Assembly: GCA_963727015.1 (NCBI GenBank)
Contig: CAVSEV010000005.1
Location: forward strand, 868,001-932,000
From: DATFVJ01 sp963727015
Lineage (GTDB): Bacteria > Actinomycetota > Actinomycetes > Streptosporangiales > Streptosporangiaceae
Length of the DNA stretch: 64,000 bases
Direction of reading: 5' to 3'
The translations under genes and the position numbers were made by a program. Under the pieces are notes generated by a model. The model did not search any database. It was not told where the DNA came from and saw nothing but the letters and a program-made list of their open reading frames with translations. Below are positions 27,461 through 36,208 of the stretch, in pieces; position 1 is the first letter of the stretch, and each line of letters starts with the position of its first letter.

Positions 27461-27513
27461 AGGCCTGCGAGAAGGCGGCCGATCATGCCTCTGACCTGCA
27501 TGGGGATCGAGAG

Positions 27514-27555
27514 AGCGGGCGACCGGGATCGAACCGGCATGACCAGCTTGGAAGG
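27514..27555 (-). repeat. attL-like relic of the tRNA-Gly 3' half
   Basis: 42 bases match the 3' half of tRNA-Gly (46654-46695) at 38 positions, in the same orientation, and the match stops abruptly after CCAGCTTGGAAGG. This is the expected partner site of an element integrated at the 3' end of tRNA-Gly. The T-arm pairing is damaged, so the copy is not a functional tRNA part. Confidence 0.75.
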
Positions 27556-27640
27556 TGTAGCGCGCGATGCCGTCAGGGGCGCTGACCTGGCAAGTCTGTT
27601 GTCCAGCTGGTGGCCGTGGCTGACCCCTGATCACCCTGGC

Positions 27641-27662
27641 TTATGGCCCATTAATGGCCCGG
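27641..27662 (+). repeat. left-end arm-type repeat of the AICE
   Basis: TTATGGCCCATTAATGGCCC followed by GG matches the repeat at 46557-46578 at 20 of 22 positions. It contains two direct ATGGCCC half-sites 11 bases apart. It lies 86 bases inside the left att relic. The whole 27461-28091 stretch has no supported gene. Confidence 0.55.
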
Positions 27663-28091
27663 CGATCTTGGATCGCATACGGCCACCGACCTGATCATCC
27701 CGTCTGCCGTCGACCCGCCCGCCAGGGAGCGGTCTTGGTCTGCTGGGCTCGCCCCGGGTCGATGGCGGGTGGATGATCAGGTCTACCTCAGCCACCCCCG
27801 CAAGGGCAATGGCGATCTTTGCTGATCATTCCGGAGTCGGAGTGCCCCGCCAGAGGCGTACGAGCGTGTCGTCGCTCGGTGATGAGAGATATGACGCGCG
27901 TCTTCCTGGTCTCCGGTATGCCCGGCGCGTCTCGCTGACCAGGCAGCGGGGTGGACCGCCGTCTGCTGCATCCCGCCGCGTCTCCCCCGACCCGGCCCGT
28001 CTCGTTAGCAAATCCGTTAGCGCGTTCTCCGCACCCCTGACCTACAGCTTCCTGGCCCTCTCCCGTCCTCGGCGTGACCGACCAGCTCTAG

Positions 28092-30007
28092 CGTGACTTT
28101 CCTGGATAAGTTGATCTTCGCCGTGTTTGCACTGGTCAGCAAGGGTGTATGGGCCGGGTTGCGTATTACCCATGTCAGCGCTTGGGAGCGTAGCGGTCGA
28201 GCCCGAAGATCTTGATGAGCTTGTCCTGGGCCGGGGTGGTGCCGGTGAGCATGCGGTGGGCTCTGGGCCGGCCCCGGTCGCCGGGGTAGAGCAGGACGGT
28301 CTCGCCGATGCCGGCGAGCTCGGCGAGCAGGGCGCGGACGGATAGGTGCAGTCCGGCCTGGGCGGCGCGGCGGCGCATGAGGTGGGCGAGCTGGAGGGCG
28401 AGCACGCAGGTGAAGACGTGGACGACGATGTTGTGCTCGGTCCAGTGGAACATCGGGCTGAAGGAGGCGACGCGGGGGTCTTTCATCTGCCGGAAGGAGG
28501 CTTCGGCCTCGGACTGGGACCGGTAGGCGGCGATGACCTCGGCGGCGGGCCAGTCGTCATGGTCGGTGATCAGGACGTGCTTGCCGAAGATCTCTTCTTC
28601 CAGGGTTGCGCGGGCGGCGGGGTCGATGTGCCAGGTGAGCCGGTGGTCTTTGGGGGTGTCTCCGGCCAGCTGCCAGGTGATGACGCGGCGGGCCCAGGTG
28701 TCGTGCAGGATCTTGCCGATCTCGGCTTCTACCTTGGCCCTGCCGCGCCGGGTCTTGCCGCGGGCCAGGGTGGCGGCCAGCTTGTCCAGTTTGCGGCCTG
28801 CCTTGGCCAAGGTGGTGCCGGTGAACCCGCGGGCCTGCTTTTCGTGCAGCTCGGGTGAGTGGGTGAGGATCGCCCGGCGCTCGGCGCCGTAGACCTCGCG
28901 GCGGGTGTCGTGGGCGGTCAGTCCTCCGAAGCGGTCCTCATCGACGACGGCACGGGCGCTGGCGGGCAGCCCGGTCAGGCCAGCGCAGTCGGAGGCGGGC
29001 ACCGACCCGACGTAGCGCAGGTCCGTCCCGGCCAGGTGGGCGAAGTTGGCAGCGGAGTTCTGCCCGGCGTCGAACACCACTGTCATCTCGGCCGGCTCCT
29101 GCCCGCTGGCGGCGCAGATCGCGGCGTGCCGGGCGGCCAGGACGCCGATCATGGCGGGGAACTGAGTGACGTCGGGCTTGTCGCCGGGGTAGGCGTGCCA
29201 GGTCAGCGGAATGCCGCCGTCCCGGGTGACCACCAGGCCCAGGCCGGCCAGGCGCAGGTCGGTGCGCTTCTGCTTGGCCTTCCCGCGCTGGGCGATCGGG
29301 GCGCGCTGGTTGCCGGTATCGAGGAAGGTGGCGAAGTTGGTCATGTCCAGGGCGACCGAGGAGCAGTCCACGCCGGACGCGCCGATGATGGCCAGCGCGA
29401 CCCGGTGGCTGATTTCACCCAGTTCCTCCAGGCCGACGGCGTGCATCGCGTCCCAGAACCGGCGGTGATCCAGCGCCGGCGCGCCGATCCCGGTGAACCG
29501 GCCGGCCGCCGTGCCCGCCCACCAGTCGGCGAAGGCCAGCTCGGAACACGGCGCGACCAGGCGGCCCAGGGCGGCCAGCGCCAGGTAGGCGCCTGTGCTG
29601 GCACCGGCGTCGGACCGCCGGGGCCCGGTCACCTGTTCGATGATGCCGGCGACGCCGAGGTCCTCCAGCATGCCCCAGGCGGCGGCGACCGCGCCGAAGT
29701 CCTTGTGCTGGGTACGGGCGGGCAGGCCCAGCCCCCCGCCGCGCATCGCGGCGGCCAGCTCCTCGGCGGTACCCAGGTATTCCTGCGAGACGATCCTCGG
29801 CTGGCCGTTCACCCGGGCGGACTCGACCAGGTAGTAGTAGGTCGCGTTGCCGCGCTTCTTGCCGACGATCGATGGCATATATGGGTAATACATTTTTCCG
29901 TACGACGACGCCAGCACCGACACGGAGTTTGCGCAGGCAGGCACGCTGACGGCAGGGCCTGTGACCTGCTTCAGATCTTCAAGATCAACTTATCCAGGAA
30001 AGTCAGG
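28092..30007. mobile_element. IS1634-type insertion sequence, 1.9 kb
   Basis: Inverted ends share TGACTTTCCTGGATAAGTTG and five more bases: left end from 28094, right end complement to 30005. CTAG flanks both sides (28088-28091 and 30008-30011) and is probably the target duplication. One intact transposase gene fills the element, so it may be active and recent. Confidence 0.8.
28175..29878 (-). CDS. IS1634/IS1380-type transposase
   Basis: About 567 residues from ATG 29878 (MPSIVGKKRGN...YYYLVESARVNG...IVSQEYLG, the usual start of this family). Catalytic acidic residues of the DDE fold are visible in SVALDMTNF, EMTVVFDAGQN and in the C-terminal SEAEASFRQMKDP block. The C-terminus has the HIMV-like EHNIVVHVFTCVLALQLAHLM helix. 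A longer start at 29944 is open but less family-like. Frame intact. Confidence 0.9.
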   Translation of the reverse strand: MPSIVGKKRGNATYYYLVESARVNGQPRIVSQEYLGTAEELAAAMRGGGLGLPARTQHKDFGAVAAAWGMLEDLGVAGIIEQVTGPRRSDAGASTGAYLALAALGRLVAPCSELAFADWWAGTAAGRFTGIGAPALDHRRFWDAMHAVGLEELGEISHRVALAIIGASGVDCSSVALDMTNFATFLDTGNQRAPIAQRGKAKQKRTDLRLAGLGLVVTRDGGIPLTWHAYPGDKPDVTQFPAMIGVLAARHAAICAASGQEPAEMTVVFDAGQNSAANFAHLAGTDLRYVGSVPASDCAGLTGLPASARAVVDEDRFGGLTAHDTRREVYGAERRAILTHSPELHEKQARGFTGTTLAKAGRKLDKLAATLARGKTRRGRAKVEAEIGKILHDTWARRVITWQLAGDTPKDHRLTWHIDPAARATLEEEIFGKHVLITDHDDWPAAEVIAAYRSQSEAEASFRQMKDPRVASFSPMFHWTEHNIVVHVFTCVLALQLAHLMRRRAAQAGLHLSVRALLAELAGIGETVLLYPGDRGRPRAHRMLTGTTPAQDKLIKIFGLDRYAPKR

Positions 30008-30222
30008 CTAGTCCTGATATCCCCTGCGGGGGACGCCGCGCCGGCGTGAAAATGGGGTTGGGGTTGCCCGCCGATGCCGGTACTTTTCTGGGCTCCGAGC
30101 CCGCGGGCTAGTCTGGCGCTGGGGTCTTGACCTACGGGTCGCGCACTGTAGCCACGAGCACGCCGGTCAGAATTTCGGTTCCCGACCGAGACCCCGCGGG
30201 CATCCCTTGCTGTCCTGCCGTG

Positions 30223-31596
30223 ATGGCGCGTGAGGAGATGGTCCCGGTGATGGAACCGCAGGAGATCGAAGACGAGGGGCACGAGCAGATCCTGCAGCGG
30301 GTCGCCGCGGTCGATGTGGCGAAAGCGACCGGGATGGTGTGCACCCGGGTGCCGCACGAGTCCCGGCCCGGCAAGCGGCGGACCCGGGTATGGCAGGTGG
30401 ATGCGACCACCGGCGCGATCCTGGAGCTGGCCGATCACCTGGCCTGCGAGGGGATCGAGAAGGTCACCCTCGAGTCCACCAGCGACTACTGGCGGCCGTG
30501 GTTCTACCTGCTCGAGGCCCGCGGCCTGGACGTGCAGCTGGTCAGCGCCCGGGACGTCAAGCAGGCCCCGGGCAGGCCGAAAACGGACAAGCTCGATTCG
30601 GTGTGGCAGGCCAAATGCACGGAGCGGGGCCTGCTGCGTCCTTCCTTCGTGCCGCCCGCCGAGATCCGGCAGCTGCGCGATTACACCCGGCTGCGGACCG
30701 ACCTGACCCGGGAGCGGACCCGCCACTATGCCCGGCTGGAGAAGCTGCTGGAAGACGCTCTTATTAAGGTGTCGGCGGTGGCCAGCAGGCTGGACACGCT
30801 GTCGGTCCGCGACATGCTGGAGGCGCTGATCGCCGGCGAGCGGAACCCGAAGGTCCTGGCCGGGCTGGCCCGCGGCAAGATGCGGGCCAAGCACGACCGC
30901 CTGGTGGAAGCGCTGACGGGCAAGTTCGACGATCACCACGCCGAGCTCGCCCGGATGCTTTTAGACCAGATCGACGCCCTCACCGCCCAGATCGGCAAGC
31001 TCACCGCCCGGCTCGAGGAGCTGATCGCCGCGATCCCCGCCGCCCAGGGCGTCGACGCCGACGGCACCACCGGCCCCGGCGCGGGCAGGGGCGACGGCGC
31101 CCCGGTGCTGCCCGCCGTCGACCGCCTGGATGAGGTCACCGGGATCGGCCGCGAGGCCGCGCAGGCAATCATCGCCGAGCTCGGATTGAACATGGCCCAG
31201 TTCCCCACCCCTGGGCACCTGGTGTCGTGGGCCAAGGTCTGCCCGCACACAATCCAGTCCGGGCCCCGCAACCGCGCCGGCCGAACCGGCAAGGGCAACC
31301 CCTATCTCAAAGGCGTTCTCGGCGAAGCCGCAGCCGCCGCCGCCAAGACCGACACCTTCCTCGGCGAACGCTACCGCCGGCTCGTCAAGCGCCGCGGCAA
31401 GCTCAAGGCCCTGGTCGCCATCGCCCGCACCATCCTGGTCATCATCTGGCACCTGCTCGCCGACCCCGCCGCCCGCTACCACGACCTCGGCGCCGGCTAC
31501 TACACCAGCCGCATCGACAAACAGCGCAAGGCCCGCAGCCACATCCGCCAGCTCGAAGCCCTTGGCTACGCCGTCACCATCACCCAGGCAGCCTGA
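30223..31596 (+). CDS. IS110-family transposase
   Basis: About 457 residues from ATG 30223; the frame is open from 30127. The N-terminal RuvC-like DEDD domain has AAVDVAKATG (first Asp) and TLESTSDYWRP (Glu). DVKQAPGRPKTDKLDSVWQA carries further acidic residues. The C-terminal Tnp20 domain has LDEVTGIGREAAQAIIAELG and WAKVCPHTIQSG...AGRTGKGN with the conserved Ser/Gly region. IS110 elements are guided by a bridge RNA encoded in their flanks, so the noncoding sequence next to this gene (30012-30222 or 31597-31688) may hold it. Element ends are not visible because IS110 lacks clear inverted repeats. Confidence 0.9.
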   Translation: MAREEMVPVMEPQEIEDEGHEQILQRVAAVDVAKATGMVCTRVPHESRPGKRRTRVWQVDATTGAILELADHLACEGIEKVTLESTSDYWRPWFYLLEARGLDVQLVSARDVKQAPGRPKTDKLDSVWQAKCTERGLLRPSFVPPAEIRQLRDYTRLRTDLTRERTRHYARLEKLLEDALIKVSAVASRLDTLSVRDMLEALIAGERNPKVLAGLARGKMRAKHDRLVEALTGKFDDHHAELARMLLDQIDALTAQIGKLTARLEELIAAIPAAQGVDADGTTGPGAGRGDGAPVLPAVDRLDEVTGIGREAAQAIIAELGLNMAQFPTPGHLVSWAKVCPHTIQSGPRNRAGRTGKGNPYLKGVLGEAAAAAAKTDTFLGERYRRLVKRRGKLKALVAIARTILVIIWHLLADPAARYHDLGAGYYTSRIDKQRKARSHIRQLEALGYAVTITQAA

Positions 31597-31688
31597 CCCA
31601 TACCGCACAACCCAGACCCTCACTGGCAATCACCGGTCAGGGTCCGCTGCCGTCCGCCCGTCAAGATCGTTATTTTCCGGTCAGGACC

Positions 31689-32312
31689 ATGGCCCGAAGC
31701 GAAGATCCACGCCACTTCCTCGACCTCGCGTTCGATTACTACATGACCGGCCGCTTCGCCGCGATCAACCAACTGAACATCGCGCCGAACCTCATGCACC
31801 ACGCGATCGAACTGTTGATCAAGTTCACCCTGCTCAAGGACGTACCCCAGCAGCAGCGCAGCGCTGCGACGGCGCAGCTGGGCCAAAGGTATGGGCACCG
31901 GCTCAATGCGCTGTGGAACCAGTACAAGGAGCACGTCGCCCCGGCTGACCTATCTCGGTTCGACCCGGTGATCACCGACCTTCACCGATGGGAGAACGTG
32001 CGGTACGGCGGCTTCCCCAATGCTGCCGCATCAGTCGCGAAGAGCGTCGGGATGGTGCGTGCACCCGCCCGGAGCTCCAAGACACGAGACATCTACGTCT
32101 TTGGCCTGCACGAAATGGACGACTTGTTCACCGCAATGTTCGCGGCGAGCAGCATCAATCCCCCGGCCGTTGGCACGTGGTACGCGCACACGGCGCTCCG
32201 CGAGTGGTACGCGATGGACAACCAGCACGTCATGTCCGACCTGATCGGATCAGTCCCACCACTGCAGCCACCGCCGCCGGATAGGGCCACCGCAACCAAT
32301 GACGCCTCATAA
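31689..32312 (+). CDS. hypothetical protein, HEPN-like character
   Basis: 207 residues from ATG 31689. The first 110 residues look helical: FLDLAFDYYMTGRFAAINQLNIAPNLMHHAIELLIKFTLLKDV, then LGQRYGHRLNALWNQYKEHV. A helical bundle with conserved polar residues and an R-x4-H-like RYGHRL motif resembles HEPN-type proteins, but this is a guess. The C-terminal tail is Pro-rich. It starts 92 bases after the IS110 transposase, so the insertion may have cut its original promoter. Unique in the window. Confidence 0.55.
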   Translation: MARSEDPRHFLDLAFDYYMTGRFAAINQLNIAPNLMHHAIELLIKFTLLKDVPQQQRSAATAQLGQRYGHRLNALWNQYKEHVAPADLSRFDPVITDLHRWENVRYGGFPNAAASVAKSVGMVRAPARSSKTRDIYVFGLHEMDDLFTAMFAASSINPPAVGTWYAHTALREWYAMDNQHVMSDLIGSVPPLQPPPPDRATATNDAS

Positions 32313-32867
32313 CTTGGTTCTTGGCGCCCCGACCTCGGCCTGCTGCGTCGGCGTTGCTGCTTGCGCGTGCCCCCGCCGACGCTCAACAGTAGGCGACGGT
32401 TTTACCGACGGTGACCGCTCTGGCCCGGCCGTAGGCCGCAAGCTGCGATGACGGCGGTGGGCCGACACGCCGATCGAGGCTTATCCCACGTATGTCCCGC
32501 GCGCGGGAGAACGAACTGGTCCGGACTGTCAGCTTGGGAATCGGACAGATCGCGGCCGGTAATACCGCTGACCAGGCAACTCGGGGCACCTGGAGTAGCC
32601 GTGACTGACCGCTCGTCACCTTGGCTAATTGCACGCTAATTGCACGACGATCTTGTGGAGCTGGAGCGTTCACGGCACCGGAGGCCGCCGATCCTATCTG
32701 TCGAATTGTGGAGCTGACCTGGGAGGTTCGCCATCGCCAGCTATATGGGCTGCGTGGCGATTCCGCGTATATTCCGGATCATGCTTGCTGGGAGGTTGTT
32801 ACCTCTGTCTTCCTGGGCCGTGCTGCCTGCTGTGGCTGGCGACCGCGAGAGAAGGCCTGCCTGGTCG
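32313..32867. other. gap in AICE cargo region
   Basis: No gene longer than 40 codons is convincing. A short frame at 32491 (MSRARENELVRTVSLGIGQI) looks like a peptide but has no ribosome site. CTAATTGCACG occurs twice in direct repeat at 32624-32645. Both GTGGAGCTG at 32655 and at 32707 suggest a small duplication. Confidence 0.4.
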
Positions 32868-33368
32868 TCAGCATCCCGGGTCCGGGTTGGCCGTCTCATC
32901 GAGTTCCGGGTTGTCGATGACAGGCACCGGGTCGAGGCCGATTTTCGCGGCGATCCGGCTCAGCAACTCGTCCTGCGCAGCGAGATGGCCCTGCACGTGC
33001 GCCATCTCGTGGAGGGTGGCGCTCGCATCATTGAAGGTCGCTTCCGCGCGCTTGTCCGCGGCGGCGGCTTGCACGTTCTGCCCGACCATGATGATCGACA
33101 GCAGCACCAGCTGCAGGAAGGTCTGCGCCACCCAGGAGACGATCGTCGACGCGCCGCCACGGATCGCCTCCGGGAGGCTGATCAGGTCGAACAGCGCAAA
33201 GGCGTAGGCACACCACATGCTGCCGACCGCCGTCGTGATCACGAGCGCGACCTTTGTGTTGAACCGGTTAACCGCCGAGTCCCGGCGGTGCTGATCAGCC
33301 ACCTTCACAGGGCGGTCGGCCCGCCGCGCGGCGATGTGCGGATGGCGTATGTGCTGGTAGATCGTCAT
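32868..33368 (-). CDS. two-helix membrane protein, DUF1003-like
   Basis: 166 residues from ATG 33368 with AAGGG upstream. Basic N-terminus (HIRHPHIAARRADRPVKVADQHRRDS), two membrane helices (VALVITTAVGSMWCAYAFALFDLI and TIVSWVAQTFLQLVLLSIIMVGQNV), then a helical, probably coiled-coil tail with LHEMAHVQGHLAAQDELLSRIAAKIG. It resembles small actinobacterial membrane proteins of the DUF1003 kind seen on plasmids and phages. Function unknown. GC and style are similar to neighbours. Confidence 0.65.
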   Translation of the reverse strand: MTIYQHIRHPHIAARRADRPVKVADQHRRDSAVNRFNTKVALVITTAVGSMWCAYAFALFDLISLPEAIRGGASTIVSWVAQTFLQLVLLSIIMVGQNVQAAAADKRAEATFNDASATLHEMAHVQGHLAAQDELLSRIAAKIGLDPVPVIDNPELDETANPDPGC

Positions 33369-33679
33369 AGCGTGGCCCTTCATCGGCTGGCTGAATGCCG
33401 CCTGGGTGGGAAACCCTCCAGGGTAGTGCCCCGCCCGTCAGTCGGAGAGTGCTCGGCACCATCACCGATGTCGACGAGCCGGGGCATGTGGTCAGGTTTG
33501 GGCCATGTTCAACGCCCAGGGCAGCGCCCCGCGATCGAGCCGACGGTTTTCAAGAGCGTCCGTGGTTCATGGTTCGCCACCACTGCTACCTGCGTTGTTG
33601 GCGCTCGGGCCCGGCTCGCCAAGCAAGATCATCCCGCGTATATCCCGCGCCTGGGCTGCCACGCCTAGTCGGTCGCGAG

Positions 33680-33750
33680 CTACGCATTACGAGGGTGTCA
33701 CGGTGCGTTGCTCGTGGGCACAAAGCCCGCGCTAGCTTCATGTCCGCAGG
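33680..33750 (-). repeat. 71-bp repeat, copy 1
   Basis: 71 bases that match 35536-35606 at 54 positions, without gaps. The best-kept parts are CTACGCATTACGAGGGTG and CTAGCTTCA. It lies upstream of the minus-strand membrane-protein gene starting at 33368, as copy 2 lies upstream of the K+ channel gene. The remainder of 33384-33828 has no gene. Confidence 0.6.
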
Positions 33751-33785
33751 TTGTTGCTGGCGGCGATCGTTGGCTGCTGATGGCG

Positions 33786-33818
33786 GTTCGGGGACATCTC
33801 GGGGACATGTCCCTGAAC
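33786..33818 (-). terminator. hairpin after the small HTH gene
   Basis: GTTCGGGGACAT and ATGTCCCTGAAC form 12-base arms with one mismatch and a 9-base loop, 11 bases beyond the stop of the HTH gene on the minus strand. No T-run follows, as is common in actinobacteria. An alternative role is a regulator site (GGGACATGTCCC is a perfect palindrome inside). Confidence 0.45.
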
Positions 33819-33828
33819 TGCGTAGCCC

Positions 33829-34092
33829 CTATAAGCGGCCCCAGCGCTGTTGTGCTGCCTGGCGGGTCACGCCGAGCCGGGCCGCGATCTCAGCCCACGA
33901 ATACCCGATGTTCCGGAGCCCGGTGACGGCCCAGGTGATCGCCTCGTCCAGCTCGGCGGCGAGCCCGGTCATGTCGGTCAGGGCATCAGCGTCACCGGCA
34001 GCAACTCGCCGGGCGTGGGCGCGTATAACGCGGCGAGCGAACGCGGCGTACTCGTCATTCTCGACCGGCCGCCGTCGCCGGTTTGGCGTCAA
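33829..34092 (-). CDS. small helix-turn-helix protein
   Basis: 87 residues. The C-terminal half is a helix-turn-helix of the sigma-region-4 type: GYSWAEIAARLGVTRQAAQQRWGRL. The N-terminal half is helical and basic then acidic. Such small proteins are common on actinobacterial plasmids and AICEs and probably bind DNA; the target is unknown. The start at ATG 34092 is the only good candidate. The hairpin downstream supports a monocistronic unit. Confidence 0.65.
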   Translation of the reverse strand: MTPNRRRRPVENDEYAAFARRVIRAHARRVAAGDADALTDMTGLAAELDEAITWAVTGLRNIGYSWAEIAARLGVTRQAAQQRWGRL

Positions 34093-34636
34093 GCTTTTGT
34101 TGACGGTAGACCGGCTGGCAGGACCGCCTGCGGTAGAGACGGGTGGGCGTTGGCGTCCTCGTGCCGTCGTGCCTGCATGGCCCCGTTCATGCTCATGTGC
34201 CCTGCTCCTTCCGCCCCGGCCGGGAGAGGGGGGAACGGCCTGGGGCCTTCACCCGATAGGCGCCGGGGTTGTGGAGCCGGGAGTGGAGGTCAAGTTGCGA
34301 CTGCTTGATGCTTTGGACTGGCAGAGGTCTCCGCGCGAGCGGGTTGTGCTCCTGTGGAGGGGCCACGCCAAAGGATCATGCGGTTAGCCGCTGCTTGACC
34401 GGAGCGGACGGCGGAATACGATCTCGGACCGGGTGAGGCCCGCTTAGCTGCACCGTCGCTGCGACCATACCGGTGGTTGACCGCTCAATCTGGCACGGTT
34501 GTGACACGCCGCTGGAGACAGAGGTCGAGCCGCCGACCGTCCGTTTCATGCCGGACATAACCCAAGTTGGCAGAGATCGTGCGAGCGTTATGCGCAGTTG
34601 CCGCTCGCTGCTGGTGGCCGGGAGTTGCTGCTGCTG
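34093..34636. other. gap without supported gene
   Basis: Open frames here are short or antisense-like and have no ribosome sites. No repeat or hairpin stands out. The stretch separates the HTH gene from the K+ channel gene. Confidence 0.4.
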
Positions 34637-35425
34637 TCAATCGTCCTCGATGGCGCCAGGGGAGTTTCCTGGATTAGAAGCGGTCGGCAGCCTTTCGATC
34701 CGGGCCAGCCGCTCGTCGAGCTCGGCCAGCGTCACCTCGCGCCGCGCCGCTTCGTCCGGCGGGGCAGGCCTGGCCCGGCTAGGACCCTGGGCGGCGAAAC
34801 TGGACGCCACCTGCGCGGTGACCACCGCCAGTGTGAGCAGCCCGGTGCCCATGATGAAGCACGCGGTGATCCGCCCCGCAGTGGTGACCGGGACAAAGTC
34901 GCCATAGCCGACAGTGGTGACCGTGACCGATGACCACCACAGCGCCTCTCCCAGGGTGTGGATGTTGGAGCCCGGGGCGTGCCGCTCGAACAGGTACACG
35001 ATGACCGCGCCGTTGAGGACCAGCACCGCGGCGGCCACCAGGAAACGGCCCAGGTGCCCGCGCCGGAACATCGACCGGACCAGCCGGAGGCTGAACAACA
35101 CGCGCACCGGCGGGATGGCAACCGCGACGAGGGCAAGCGGATGGGTGAGCGCATAGTGAACGTGACGGGGGGCCAGGGCGCTGCGGATGGCGATGTCCGT
35201 CCCGTAGACGGCCGACAGAGCAACCCGGAAGGCGACCACGATGTACGCCGCCTCATGCCCGAAGTCGCCCCAGGGGACCACGACGAGCCACAGCGTGGCC
35301 AGGGCCAGCAGGTCAAGGGGCTCCCGAGTTCTGGCTTCATATTGCGCCAGGCGGCCCGGGTCGTTCACAGCACGGTCAGCATCGGCGCCTTGGCCCGCCC
35401 GGTGGTCGTTGTCGCTCATGGTCAT
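34637..35425 (-). CDS. voltage-gated-type potassium channel
   Basis: 262 residues. Membrane helices S1-S6 can be traced. S4-like IPPVRVLFSLRLVRSMFRRGHLGRF carries spaced Arg residues, and the pore helix and filter read ALWWSSVTVTTVGYGDFVPV, with TVGYGD as the K+ filter. S6 follows, then a C-terminal tail with a helical EVTLAELDERLARIERL coiled coil, likely for tetramer assembly. It is a plasma-membrane K+ channel of the small KvAP/MVP type. As AICE cargo this is unusual. ATG 35425 or 35419 is the start; the 71-bp repeat lies about 110 bases upstream. Confidence 0.88.
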   Translation of the reverse strand: MTMSDNDHRAGQGADADRAVNDPGRLAQYEARTREPLDLLALATLWLVVVPWGDFGHEAAYIVVAFRVALSAVYGTDIAIRSALAPRHVHYALTHPLALVAVAIPPVRVLFSLRLVRSMFRRGHLGRFLVAAAVLVLNGAVIVYLFERHAPGSNIHTLGEALWWSSVTVTTVGYGDFVPVTTAGRITACFIMGTGLLTLAVVTAQVASSFAAQGPSRARPAPPDEAARREVTLAELDERLARIERLPTASNPGNSPGAIEDD

Positions 35426-35535
35426 CAGCGTTCCATCGGGCTCGTCAGCCGACCAAGTACATCAGCTACTGCTCCCTGGCCTTGCGGCAGCATCTCCGCC
35501 GGTACGAGCTGGGAGCGGGGGATGTTTTCGGCGAC

Positions 35536-35606
35536 CTACGCATTACGAGGGTGCACCCGTGCGCTGCTTGCGCGGTTAATGCCCGGACTAGCTTCAGGTT
35601 CACAGG
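35536..35606 (-). repeat. 71-bp repeat, copy 2
   Basis: Partner of 33680-33750 (54 of 71 positions equal, no gaps). It sits in the upstream region of the K+ channel gene on the minus strand. It may be a shared promoter or operator module. Confidence 0.6.
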
Positions 35607-36208
35607 GTGCTGCACCGCGCTGTTAACAGGCTGGGCACAAGGCGCTGAAGGCGGCTCCCATGATGACGGCCCAGGCTCCAATCCATGCCGCCGTGCTGGC
35701 GCTACAGCCGTGATCACCAGGACAGCCACGCGGTGACCGGAGACCAACCAGGCGACAGTCGCCCTTCACCGCGAGCATGCTGGCTGCCATGAGCAGTTTC
35801 GCCAGCTTGCAAATCGCCGTGATCGGCCGACGGTGGGTCGCTGAGGGTGAGCATGCCCGGTTTGAGGCCGTGCGCGCGCCGCTTTTCGGGAGACCAGACG
35901 AGACGCGGACGCCAGGCGGCAGGGGCGTGAATGCAGTCTGTCCCTAAGCAGTCCGTCCCAAGGCAGTCGCATGAGATGAGGGTGCGCTGGTTTCGTGACC
36001 CCAGCGTGATGCGATGGTGGCAGGTTGGGCCGGAACTGAACCTGAGGTTGCCCGGGCGCTGACACCGCTGGAGGACCTGGGCACGCTGCCGGGCGCGGCG
36101 GCTGCCCGCCAGTCGCACAGGCCACGCTATGGCCTATGCCGCCGACAGGTCAGCGGCATCAGCGGGGGAGACGATCCGACGCTGTCACCCACAACAAGGA
36201 GTGCCACT
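35607..36208. other. gap upstream of lipoprotein gene
   Basis: No credible gene. A direct repeat of about 14 bases (CAGTCTGTCCCTAAG, CAGTCCGTCCCAAGG, CAGTCGC) lies at 35935-35968. The minus frame 35714-36118 passes through it but has no ribosome site. The 36060-36200 part should carry the lipoprotein promoter. Confidence 0.4.

Noticed and set aside
27514..27555. A second functional tRNA-Gly
   Set aside because: Only the 3' 42 bases are present; the 5' half is absent and T-arm pairing is damaged.
28859..30049. 396-residue plus-strand frame
   Set aside because: It is Gly/Val/Gln-rich and exactly antisense to the IS1634 transposase.
33395..34387. 330-residue plus-strand frame
   Set aside because: Runs over a 71-bp repeat, a hairpin and the antisense of the HTH gene; composition is not protein-like.
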